From the NCBI GenBank assembly GCA_937926555.1, contig CALAZX010000190.1:1-8264 (forward strand): a stretch of DNA of 8,264 bases. The letters are read 5' to 3'. Shown one piece after another: positions 1-5,956 of the stretch (position 1 is its first letter; the number at the start of each line of letters is the position of its first letter). The position numbers were made by a program, and so were the translations under genes. This DNA is from an uncultured Negativicutes bacterium (lineage in GTDB: Bacteria > Bacillota > Negativicutes > Acidaminococcales > Acidaminococcaceae). Below the pieces are notes generated by a model that saw only the letters and a list, made by a program, of their open reading frames with translations, was not told where the DNA came from and searched no databases.

Positions 1-665
1 TGTCCGGCGGCCAGCAGCAGCGTGTGGCCCTGGCCCGCGCCCTGGTGATGGAGCCTGCCGTGCTGCTCTTCGACGAGCCGCTGTCCAACCTGGACGCCAA
101 GCTCCGCGTGTACATGCGTAAAGAGATCCGCAAGATCCAGCAGCGCATCGGCATCACCAGCATCTACGTGACCCATGACCAGTCCGAGGCCATGAGCCTG
201 TCCGACAAGATCATCATCATGAACAAGGGCAAGATCGAGCAGATCGGCAACCCCGAGCAGATCTACCAGTATCCGGCCACCCATTTCGTGGCTGACTTCA
301 TCGGCAGCGCCAACTTCATCGAAGGCACCGTCAGCGCCATCGAGGCCGACGGCGAGAAAGCCATCGTGAAGATGCTGGGCTCCGACTATATCGTCCATGT
401 GAACCCCGGCACCGTGGCTGTGGGCGACACCGTGGAAGTGGTCATCCGTCCGGAAGCCATGGAACTGGCTGACGAGGGCGATGTGGCCGCCGAGGTCGTG
501 ACATCTGTCTACATGGGCGCCATGCAGGACTACACCGTGAAAGTCAACGGACAGGAGCTGAGCTGCGAGATGTACAATCCCGTAGGCAAGAAAGTGTTCC
601 GTCCCGGCGAGCAGACCTTCCTCAAAATCCACCGGGAGAGCCTGCACGCAGTGAAGAAAGCCTGA
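1..665 (+). CDS. ABC transporter ATP-binding protein (PotA/AfuC type), 3' part only
   Basis: This is the ATPase subunit of an importer, which hydrolyses ATP on the cytoplasmic face to drive uptake. The 5' end lies outside the window; 220 codons remain, read from base 3 to a TGA at 663-665. Visible in order are the ABC signature SGGQQQR at the very edge, Walker B with catalytic Glu (VLLFDEP), the D-loop SNLDAKLR, and the switch His in YVTHD. The segment FVADFIGSANFIEG then marks the transition to a C-terminal TOBE domain of about 110 residues, as found in the polyamine, ferric, phosphonate and sugar-phosphate branches of this family. Walker A is missing only because the window cuts the gene. 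The binding-protein gene follows after 204 bases and is probably its partner. The substrate cannot be told from the ATPase alone. Confidence 0.93.
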   Translation, partial: SGGQQQRVALARALVMEPAVLLFDEPLSNLDAKLRVYMRKEIRKIQQRIGITSIYVTHDQSEAMSLSDKIIIMNKGKIEQIGNPEQIYQYPATHFVADFIGSANFIEGTVSAIEADGEKAIVKMLGSDYIVHVNPGTVAVGDTVEVVIRPEAMELADEGDVAAEVVTSVYMGAMQDYTVKVNGQELSCEMYNPVGKKVFRPGEQTFLKIHRESLHAVKKA

Positions 666-855
666 CTTCCCGACCGGAAGACAGCGGAAGATGCCGGGAA
701 GACGCTCCGGAAGGGGCGGGGAAGGCATCCTGAAGAATGTGCATGACGGACGGCAGCGCCGTACCGACCGATATACAAGGTGAAAAGCGGAAGGCGGAGC
801 CAGGGCAGGGACCCGGCGGGCCGGAAGCGCGAAAAAACGACAACGACAACGATCC
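666..855 (+). other. GC-rich gap between ATPase and binding-protein genes, no clear terminator
   Basis: I see no convincing gene, no U-tract terminator and no good sigma-70 promoter here. A 7-bp inverted repeat, CTTCCCG at 666-672 and CGGGAAG at 695-701, begins directly after the ATPase stop codon. A compact hairpin ACGGC-AGC-GCCGT lies around 751-763. The purine-rich stretch 673-716 holds about four imperfect copies of a CGGAAGA-like motif. Just before the next ribosome-binding site is a short run of ACGACA repeats (about 837-853). Because no terminator is visible, read-through from the ATPase gene into the binding-protein gene is likely. The hairpins could stabilise or process the message, which would favour expression of the binding protein. 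Confidence 0.4.
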
Positions 856-869
856 AGGAGGTTCAAGCA

Positions 870-1907
870 ATGAACAACGCAATGAAGAAAACCGTAGTTG
901 CCGCAATGGTGGCAGCATCCGCACTGAGTCTGGCAGGCTGTGGCGGGGACACTCCGAAAGCTCCCGCAGGCGGCGACAAAGAACTGGTGATGTACATGGG
1001 CGTGGTGGAGCAGTCCGCACGCGTGATCGCCAAAGAGTTTGAGAAAGACACCGGCATCAAGGTGAAATTCGTGCGCATGAGCGGCGGCGAGACCCTGAGC
1101 CGTATCCGCGCGGAGAAAGCCAACCCCCAGGCCAGCGTATGGTATGGCGGCAGCGCCGACTCCTACATCATGGCGAAGAAGGAAGGACTGCTGCAGCCCT
1201 ACAAATCCCCCAACGCTGCCAAAATCGCCGACAACTTCAAGGATCCGGAAGGCTACTGGACCGGCGTGTACCAGGGCTACCTGGGATTCATCCTGGACGG
1301 CCGCTATTTCGACGAGCATCACCTGCAGGCACCGGAATCCTGGGCTGACCTGCTGAAACCCGAGTTCAAGGGCCAGATCATCATGGGCAACCCCGGCACC
1401 GCGAGCACCGGCTATGTGGTTGTATCCTCCATCGTGCAGATGATGGGCGAGAAAGAGGGCATGGACTACCTGGCTAAACTGGACAAACAGGTGAAACAGT
1501 ACACCAAGGCAGGCGCCGCTCCGGCACGCAGCGCCGCACTGGGCGAGTGCGCCATCGGCATCACCTACCTGCATAACGGCATCCGCATGATCAAGGAAGG
1601 CCACAAGAACGTGCGCCTGTCCCTGCCGAAAGACGGCACCGCTTACGAGCTGGGCGCTGTGGCTATCATCAAAGGCGCTCCCCAGGAAGAGGCTGCCAAG
1701 AAATTCGTTGACTGGTGCCTGACCAAGAAGGCGCAGGAGCTGGGCCAGAAGAACAACTCCTACCAGTTCCTGACCAACCCCGAGGCCAACCCCCCGGCAG
1801 AGGCACTGCCCTTCAAGAACGCCAAACTGATCAACTACGACTTCCAGTGGTCCGGCGACAACCGCGCACGTCTCCTGGAAGACTGGAACAAAGCCGTCAA
1901 GAAATAA
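870..1907 (+). CDS. Lipoprotein substrate-binding protein of an ABC importer (AfuA/COG1840-like)
   Basis: The 345-residue protein is the extracytoplasmic receptor of an ABC importer. The chosen ATG has AGGAGG at 856-861, eight bases upstream; an in-frame start 90 bases earlier lacks this support. Residues 1-23 form a lipoprotein signal peptide (KK, hydrophobic stretch, lipobox LAGC), with lipidation expected at Cys24. The mature part has the features of the AfuA/ferric-type class II binding fold: an LVMYMGVVEQSA beta-strand, GGETLSRIRAE, NPQASVWYGGSAD, a hinge-region NPGTASTG, GECAIGITYLHNG, and GAVAIIKGAP near the end. The tandem tyrosines typical of ferric-binding members are absent; YLHNG (His235, Asn236) occupies the region where I would expect them. 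A phosphorylated or anionic organic solute is therefore as plausible as iron. It follows the ATPase gene and is 17 bases upstream of gnd. Family placement is firm; substrate is unknown. Confidence 0.9.
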   Translation: MNNAMKKTVVAAMVAASALSLAGCGGDTPKAPAGGDKELVMYMGVVEQSARVIAKEFEKDTGIKVKFVRMSGGETLSRIRAEKANPQASVWYGGSADSYIMAKKEGLLQPYKSPNAAKIADNFKDPEGYWTGVYQGYLGFILDGRYFDEHHLQAPESWADLLKPEFKGQIIMGNPGTASTGYVVVSSIVQMMGEKEGMDYLAKLDKQVKQYTKAGAAPARSAALGECAIGITYLHNGIRMIKEGHKNVRLSLPKDGTAYELGAVAIIKGAPQEEAAKKFVDWCLTKKAQELGQKNNSYQFLTNPEANPPAEALPFKNAKLINYDFQWSGDNRARLLEDWNKAVKK

Positions 1908-1924
1908 TCGAGGAGTAATCTATC

Positions 1925-3337
1925 ATGCAGGAAAAAGCAAGAATTGGTTTGATCGGCCTTGCCGTCATGGGGGCCAACCTGGCCCGCAACCTGGCGGACA
2001 AAGGCATTTCCACCCTGGTCTACAACCGCACCCCGGAGAAGACCCGTCAGTTCATCAAGGACTTCGGCGGCAACCAGAATCTCTGCGGCGTGGAGTCCCT
2101 GGAGGAGCTGATCGCAGGTCTGGAACGCCCCCGCAAGATCATTCTCATGATCAAGGCGGGCGCTCCCGTGGACGCCATGCTGGACCAGCTGATCCCCCTG
2201 CTGGAGAAAGGTGACATGATCATCGACGGCGGCAACTCCTTCTTCGAGGATACCCGCAGACGCAGCAAACGGATGACGGACCTGGGCTTCGATTTCGTGG
2301 GCATGGGCGTGTCCGGCGGCGAGGAGGGCGCTCTCAACGGCCCCAGCCTCATGCCCGGCTGCACCGAGCAGTCCTACATCCAGCTGGAGCCCATCCTCCA
2401 GGCCATCGCGGCCAAAGCCGGGGACGGGGAGCCCTGCGTGGCCCACATCGGCACCGACGGCGCGGGCCACTATGTGAAGATGGTGCATAACGGCATCGAG
2501 TACGCCGACATGCAGCTCATCGCCGACGTCTACTCCGTGATGCGCTGCATCCTGGGCATCGAGCCCGAGGAGATGGCGGGCGTATGGGACAAATGGAACC
2601 AGGGCGAGTTGTCCTCCTACCTGGTGGAGATCACCAGCCGCATCCTGCGGGAGAAGGACGAGGAGACCGGCAAGTTCCTGGTTGATGTGATCCTGGACGT
2701 GGCCGGCCAGAAAGGCACCGGCATGTGGACCAGCCTCAGCGCCCTGGAACTGTGCGTTCCCACCCCCACCATCACCGAGGCGGTGTTCGCACGCTGCATG
2801 TCCACCTACAAGGCGGAGCGTGAGCAGCTGTCCCAGTCCCTGGGCGGCATTGCGCTGTCCACCGGCGACGTGGACAAGGAAGCCCTGCTGAAGGACCTGG
2901 AATGCGCCCTCTACGCGGCGAAGATCTGCGCTTACGCACAGGGCTTCAGCCTGCTGGCCGCAGCCGGGGACAAGTACGGCTGGAAACTGGACATGGGAAC
3001 CATCGCCAAGATCTGGCGGAACGGCTGCATCATCCGTGCCGGTTTCCTGGACCGTGTCAGCGACGGCTACGCCAAGGAGCCGGACCTGAAGAATCTGCTG
3101 TTCAACGACTACTTCGCGGAGGTTCTCTACAAATCCCGTCCGGGCTGGGGCCGCATCATCGCCCTGGCTGCCGAGAAGGGTGTGGCCGTGCCGGCGCTGA
3201 GCTCCGCACTGGCCTACTTCGACTCCTACCGCACCTGCGCCTGCAACGCCAATATCCTGCAGGCACAGCGTGACTTCTTCGGCGCCCACACCTACCAGCG
3301 TGTGGACAAGGAAGGCTCTTTCCACACCCAGTGGTGA
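1925..3337 (+). CDS. gnd: 6-phosphogluconate dehydrogenase, decarboxylating
   Basis: The enzyme oxidises and decarboxylates 6-phosphogluconate to ribulose 5-phosphate, CO2 and NADPH in the cytoplasmic oxidative pentose phosphate pathway. At 470 residues it is full length for the short bacterial type. GLIGLAVMG (8-16) is the dinucleotide-binding loop, and NRT (34-36) is the pattern expected for NADP preference. IIDGGNS, VSGGEEG (129-135), the catalytic Lys185 with His188 and Asn189 (KMVHN), and the family signature DVAGQKGTGMW (258-268) are all present. The tail holds Arg449 and His455 (RDFFGAH), which reach the neighbouring subunit's active site. The usual GARxGPSLMPGG reads GALNGPSLMPGC, a small departure. 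GGAG at 1912-1915 sits nine bases before the ATG. The gene lies 17 bases after the binding-protein gene and ends at a strong terminator, so it closes a transporter transcription unit. Confidence 0.97.
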   Translation: MQEKARIGLIGLAVMGANLARNLADKGISTLVYNRTPEKTRQFIKDFGGNQNLCGVESLEELIAGLERPRKIILMIKAGAPVDAMLDQLIPLLEKGDMIIDGGNSFFEDTRRRSKRMTDLGFDFVGMGVSGGEEGALNGPSLMPGCTEQSYIQLEPILQAIAAKAGDGEPCVAHIGTDGAGHYVKMVHNGIEYADMQLIADVYSVMRCILGIEPEEMAGVWDKWNQGELSSYLVEITSRILREKDEETGKFLVDVILDVAGQKGTGMWTSLSALELCVPTPTITEAVFARCMSTYKAEREQLSQSLGGIALSTGDVDKEALLKDLECALYAAKICAYAQGFSLLAAAGDKYGWKLDMGTIAKIWRNGCIIRAGFLDRVSDGYAKEPDLKNLLFNDYFAEVLYKSRPGWGRIIALAAEKGVAVPALSSALAYFDSYRTCACNANILQAQRDFFGAHTYQRVDKEGSFHTQW

Positions 3338-3359
3338 GGAGCGGGAGTCCGCAGAACAG

Positions 3360-3386
3360 AAAAAACCGCACCCTGTGAGGATGCGG
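3360..3386 (-). terminator. Intrinsic terminator reading leftwards
   Basis: A nine-position stem, 3366-3374 against 3378-3386, has one C-A mismatch and a GTG loop. It is preceded on the plus strand by six A, so the minus-strand transcript has the hairpin followed by six U. It would stop minus-strand transcripts that pass the nearer terminator at 3471-3501 before they run antisense into gnd. Confidence 0.6.
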
Positions 3387-3402
3387 CGGAATAGAACGTG
3401 AG

Positions 3403-3437
3403 AAAGCCCGTGGCGGGAATCCCGCCGCGGGCTTTTT
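3403..3437 (+). terminator. Strong intrinsic terminator of the gnd transcript
   Basis: A 13-bp stem (3405-3417 with 3421-3433), all Watson-Crick except one T-G pair, encloses a three-base AAT loop and runs into TTTTT at 3433-3437. Two A-T pairs can extend the base. It lies about 65 bases after the gnd stop codon and is the end of the transporter-gnd unit. The A residues on its left side give it some capacity to act in the other direction too. Confidence 0.9.
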
Positions 3438-3470
3438 ATGTCCGGAAAAGAAATTTTCTTCCCGGGACGC

Positions 3471-3501
3471 AAAAAAGCGGCCTGCTCAGCAGCCGCCTTT
3501 T
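3471..3501 (-). terminator. Hairpin terminator, probably bidirectional
   Basis: GCGGC (3477-3481) pairs with GCCGC (3492-3496). A bulged C and a TGC/GCA inner stem close a TCA loop. Six A on the left (3471-3476) give a U-run to minus-strand transcripts, and TTTT on the right (3498-3501) gives a weaker one to plus-strand transcripts. It is the first clear terminator met by transcripts of the small minus-strand gene ending at 3643, about 140 bases downstream of that stop codon. Confidence 0.7.
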
Positions 3502-3642
3502 CTCTGCGCATGACGCGCCTATGTTCTGTTTCTGTTGCCGGATCGCACCGGCACGGTGATTCTCTATCTTTCCCGGCGCCGTGGCAGTTTGCTGCACGCC
3601 GCAGGACCGGATATCATCGTTCCCTTTTTTCCGGTTTCCGGG
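3502..3642. other. Intergenic stretch, 3' untranslated region of the small minus-strand gene
   Basis: No gene is supported here. The short open frames lack ribosome-binding sites and family resemblance. A hairpin CACCG-GCA-CGGTG at 3546-3558 and a CCGG-TTT-CCGG repeat near 3631-3641 are visible, neither with a U-tract. Most simply it is the 3' trailer of the minus-strand transcript before the terminator at 3471-3501. Confidence 0.4.
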
Positions 3643-3867
3643 TCAGGAGGCTTTGCGGCCTCTCATGTTGCGGAACCAGTACAGGGGCAAGAAGATGATC
3701 CAGGCCAGGAAAGTTCCCAGTGCCCAGTATGCCGCGTTGGGATTGTTGTGTTCCCGGGCGTCATTGTGCACGTAGTAGGCCATCGCCAGGGAGATCATCA
3801 CAGCGAACGGGCTGATGCCGCCGTGCGTGGCCTGGGTGGCTTCGTTGAACAGGCTTCCTGCATCCAT
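3643..3867 (-). CDS. Small membrane protein, 74 residues, function unknown
   Basis: I do not recognise a named family. The start is well supported: on the minus strand AAAGGAGG (plus-strand 3876-3883) lies eight bases before the ATG, with a good promoter further upstream. Two hydrophobic segments are predicted, about residues 19-32 (PFAVMISLAMAYYV) and about 47-64 (WALGTFLAWIIFLPLYWF), ending in a basic RNMRGRK tail. The tail suggests a cytoplasmic C-terminus by the positive-inside rule. The linker reads NDAREHNNPNAAYWAL. A D-A-R...N-P...W-x-L pattern before a terminal membrane helix recurs in small bacterial membrane proteins of the PLDc_N-like kind, but this resemblance is weak and from memory. 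It is separated from the upstream DUF4127 gene by its own promoter and looks monocistronic. Coding status is likely; function is unknown. Confidence 0.75.
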   Translation of the reverse strand: MDAGSLFNEATQATHGGISPFAVMISLAMAYYVHNDAREHNNPNAAYWALGTFLAWIIFLPLYWFRNMRGRKAS

Positions 3868-3910
3868 GGTCTATGCCTCCTTTGTCGACTGATTTGACTT
3901 GCTTGTCACT

Positions 3911-3960
3911 ATTATACCATCTATTCCGTTCTATTATACTGTATTTTACAGTTTTTTCAA
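3911..3960 (-). promoter_or_regulatory. Promoter(s) of the small membrane protein gene, with an internal palindrome
   Basis: Reading the minus strand, TTGAAA (plus-strand 3955-3960) and TATAAT (3933-3938) are 16 bases apart, a near-consensus sigma-70 promoter. A second TATAAT (3911-3916) closer to the gene is preceded by TG one base away, giving an extended -10 without a clear -35. The perfect inverted repeat CTGTA-TTT-TACAG occupies 3939-3951, inside the spacer of the first promoter, where a bound repressor would block RNA polymerase. The region is strikingly AT-rich against the GC-rich surroundings. The promoter call is good; operator function is inferred. Confidence 0.75.
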
Positions 3961-3989
3961 AATTACAGTGAGAAAACTTTGTGACGGGC

Positions 3990-4024
3990 GGATTGGCGAA
4001 GGTTTTCACCGTAGCCGCCAGTCC
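3990..4024 (-). other. Hairpin downstream of the DUF4127 stop codon
   Basis: On the minus strand GGACTGGCG pairs with CGCCAATCC (one mismatch), and inside it GGT-GAAA-ACC forms a tetraloop hairpin. It begins eight bases after the stop codon of the DUF4127 gene. No U-run follows directly; the nearest T-rich run is over ten bases further. It may be a weak or factor-assisted terminator or a 3' stabilising structure. It lies between the DUF4127 gene and the promoter of the small membrane protein gene. Confidence 0.4.
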
Positions 4025-4031
4025 CCGCAAA

Positions 4032-5783
4032 TCACTTCCGGAGTGTCAGGCTGACGATGTCGATCTCGAAGAGCCGGTGCCAGGGGAAGGCGATGTCGAA
4101 GAGGATGTCACGGGTGACCGGGTACCGCTTCGCCAGGCTCTCCATCTCCTCCAGGACGGTGGCTTTCACACTTTTCTCCTTGTCCTTCAGGTTGTACTTG
4201 AAGGGTACCTGGTTGCTCTCCTCCAGCTGCCGGGTCACCACCCGCCGGGCGTTGGACTGGTAGTACCAGTCGTCCAGGATGCGTTCTTGCAGGAGCACCG
4301 TCCGGTTGGCGGGGCTGATGCGGTCCGCCAGCATGCCCTGGGCGATGGCGAAGCCCACCGCGTTGTCCGCCGTGTTCCAGCCGTTGTAGGCCGCCAGGCG
4401 GTCCGTATAGTTACGGAGGGACAGCTCGTGCATGAGGCCGTTGTCGCCGCCGTTGGAGTAGGCGATGTCCGCCAGGGTCACGGTCTTGCCGCTGTCCAGC
4501 AGCTCGCCGATCCGGTAGATGTACCGCCGGTTGGCGGGAGAGGCGAAGTACTGGTTGGACAGGTCGGTGGAGTCACGCATCTCGCCATCCGCCGGGCTGT
4601 TCACCGCCAGGATGATGTCCGCGGCCTCCGGGGACTGGACGATGGTGCCGCCGGCCGCCAGCACCTGCTGGGGCACCGACTGGCCCAGGGGCAGGTCGGA
4701 GTATTGGGGCACTGTCTCGGAGCCCGGTCCTTCCGGGTAGAGCTGGTAGACTTTCGGCATGGTGCCGCTCATCTCGTTGGCCGCCCGGGTCAGGAGCAGC
4801 AGTCCCAGCTGGTCCACGCCGGGGAGAATCTGGAAAGTGTCATCCCCGGTGCCGCCGTTCTCCAGGGCGATCTGCCGTGCTTCCATGTGGGTGTGGGACA
4901 GGGGGGCGTTGTCGTCCTTGCCGATGGCGAAGTAGTCGAAACGGCCCGTCCGGCCCAGCATGGCCAGGCGGTGGTTCACCCGGAGGTTCTTGTCCCGGCG
5001 TTCCAGCCAGTCCTTCAGGTTGGCTTTCACCATGTTCCGCTCCAGGGCGTTCTTCACGTATTTGTCCAGCACCGTGTCCAGGTCCATGTCGGACTTGTCG
5101 GAGAGCTGGGAGTACCGGAAGATGGCGGGACCCACTTTGGAGTAGTAGTCCGGCTCCATGTCGCCGTAGCTCTCCCTGGGGGTACGCATCAGGGTGGAGA
5201 AGGCGTAGAAGCGGATGCCGCTGTCCAGCCGCAGGTCTTTCAGCCGCTGCACCCGGGCGTCCAGCTGTGCCTGGGTGAAGTGGTGGGTGCGGGAGGGCAC
5301 CAGACCGCCGTAGATCAGCGTGTCGGTGGAGATCACCGCAGCCTGCACTTTCTCGGCCCGGTGCTCCAGCCACTGCCAGATGGCCTCCACGTTGGCGGGA
5401 TGCTCCCGGCTGGCCAGGTATTTCGCCGGCGGGGTGTAGATGCGGTAGCCCGCGGCCTCCATCACCTTCACCGGGAACTCGTAGCAGACGGGCCGGTCGT
5501 CCAGGGGGATATAGATCATCCCGGGACGGCTGTCCGCATGGCAGGTGGCCCCCAGCAGGGTCACCAGGCAGACCGCCAGCAGCAGGAGCCGCCGTCCGCA
5601 AAGCCGCAGCAGTGCGGCGGAAGCAGTCCCGATTCCGGCAATCAGCGCAGCCGGTGCGGCCTGTCCGCGGTTTCTGCCCCGGTGGTTGCCGCATCCGTCC
5701 ATGTCTCCTGCTTCCCGGTTTCCAAAACCGTCTTTCCCATATGCGATTGTCTTTTTCTCACGTATATCATCGATAGAAATCAT
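4032..5783 (-). CDS. DUF4127 family protein, exported or membrane-anchored
   Basis: This is a 583-residue protein whose conserved stretches match the DUF4127 family; its biochemical role is not established. Recognisable blocks are IYIPLDDRP (90-98), STDTLIYGGLVPSR (152-165), STLMRTP (196-202), GKDDNAPLSH (288-297), PGVDQLG (321-327), DIAYSNGGDN (439-448) and AYNGWNTADNAVG (465-477). The many invariant Asp, Asn and His residues suggest an enzyme, but that is inference. Before the domain are a hydrophobic stretch at about 43-59 and a basic-plus-hydrophobic segment at about 64-83 ending in CHA-D, which could be a signal anchor or a signal peptidase I site. The cysteine there does not fit a lipobox. 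The start is uncertain. The ATG at 5783 (AAGG eight bases upstream) is used here. A GTG at 5792 with AGGA, or an ATG at 5702 giving a shorter N-terminus, are alternatives. The gene is divergent from thrS. Confidence 0.88.
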   Translation of the reverse strand: MISIDDIREKKTIAYGKDGFGNREAGDMDGCGNHRGRNRGQAAPAALIAGIGTASAALLRLCGRRLLLLAVCLVTLLGATCHADSRPGMIYIPLDDRPVCYEFPVKVMEAAGYRIYTPPAKYLASREHPANVEAIWQWLEHRAEKVQAAVISTDTLIYGGLVPSRTHHFTQAQLDARVQRLKDLRLDSGIRFYAFSTLMRTPRESYGDMEPDYYSKVGPAIFRYSQLSDKSDMDLDTVLDKYVKNALERNMVKANLKDWLERRDKNLRVNHRLAMLGRTGRFDYFAIGKDDNAPLSHTHMEARQIALENGGTGDDTFQILPGVDQLGLLLLTRAANEMSGTMPKVYQLYPEGPGSETVPQYSDLPLGQSVPQQVLAAGGTIVQSPEAADIILAVNSPADGEMRDSTDLSNQYFASPANRRYIYRIGELLDSGKTVTLADIAYSNGGDNGLMHELSLRNYTDRLAAYNGWNTADNAVGFAIAQGMLADRISPANRTVLLQERILDDWYYQSNARRVVTRQLEESNQVPFKYNLKDKEKSVKATVLEEMESLAKRYPVTRDILFDIAFPWHRLFEIDIVSLTLRK

Positions 5784-5819
5784 GTCAGACACCTTGTTCC
5801 TTTTCTTGCGCTACTGCTA

Positions 5820-5848
5820 ATTATATATCAGATAGGGGGTAATGAAAA
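5820..5848 (-). promoter_or_regulatory. Candidate promoter of the DUF4127 gene
   Basis: On the minus strand a perfect TATAAT (plus-strand 5820-5825) lies 17 bases from TTTTCA (5843-5848), which matches four of six -35 positions. Initiation would fall near 5813, giving a 5' leader of roughly 20-30 bases. Its -35 is about 33 bases from the -35 of the opposing thrS promoter, so the two polymerases bind close together. Confidence 0.55.
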
Positions 5849-5881
5849 GGTTGGCCCGGGTGAAGTTTTTGAGAAGTGTTC

Positions 5882-5909
5882 TTGACAGCAGTTTTTTAAG
5901 TGTTATAAT
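5882..5909 (+). promoter_or_regulatory. Strong sigma-70 promoter of the thrS T-box transcript
   Basis: TTGACA (5882-5887), a 16-base spacer and TATAAT (5904-5909) with an upstream TG at 5901-5902 make a consensus promoter with an extended -10. The start of transcription should be near 5916. Such a strong promoter fits a gene whose output is set by attenuation in the leader and not by initiation. Confidence 0.9.
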
Positions 5910-5956
5910 CTACTTATATAATCGAAAATCACAAAAGTGATGCGAAGGAAAAGATT

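Noticed and set aside
837..853. The ACGACA run as a tandem-repeat or CRISPR-like element
   Set aside because: There are only two to three very short copies with no spacers; it is simple local repetition before a ribosome-binding site.
780..869. An upstream in-frame start extending the binding protein by 30 residues
   Set aside because: It would bury the lipoprotein signal peptide behind a charged extension and lacks a ribosome-binding site. The ATG at 870 has AGGAGG at ideal spacing.
1835..3511. A 558-codon minus-strand open frame opposite gnd
   Set aside because: It is an antisense shadow of gnd with biased composition and no recognisable domain; gnd itself has every catalytic motif.
3438..3897. 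Short plus-strand open frames after the gnd terminator
   Set aside because: They lie across hairpin terminators and opposite the small minus-strand gene, without ribosome-binding sites or sensible composition.
3939..3951. The CTGTA-TTT-TACAG palindrome read as a LexA (SOS) box
   Set aside because: The Gram-negative LexA site needs CTGT-N8-ACAG; the spacing here is CTGT-N5-ACAG, and it does not match the GAAC-N4-GTTC type either. It is kept only as an operator for an unknown regulator.
3981..5885. A 634-codon plus-strand open frame opposite the DUF4127 gene
   Set aside because: It has low-complexity Val/Gly/Gln/His-rich composition typical of the complement of a GC-rich gene, no family motifs and no ribosome-binding site, while the minus strand carries clear DUF4127 blocks.
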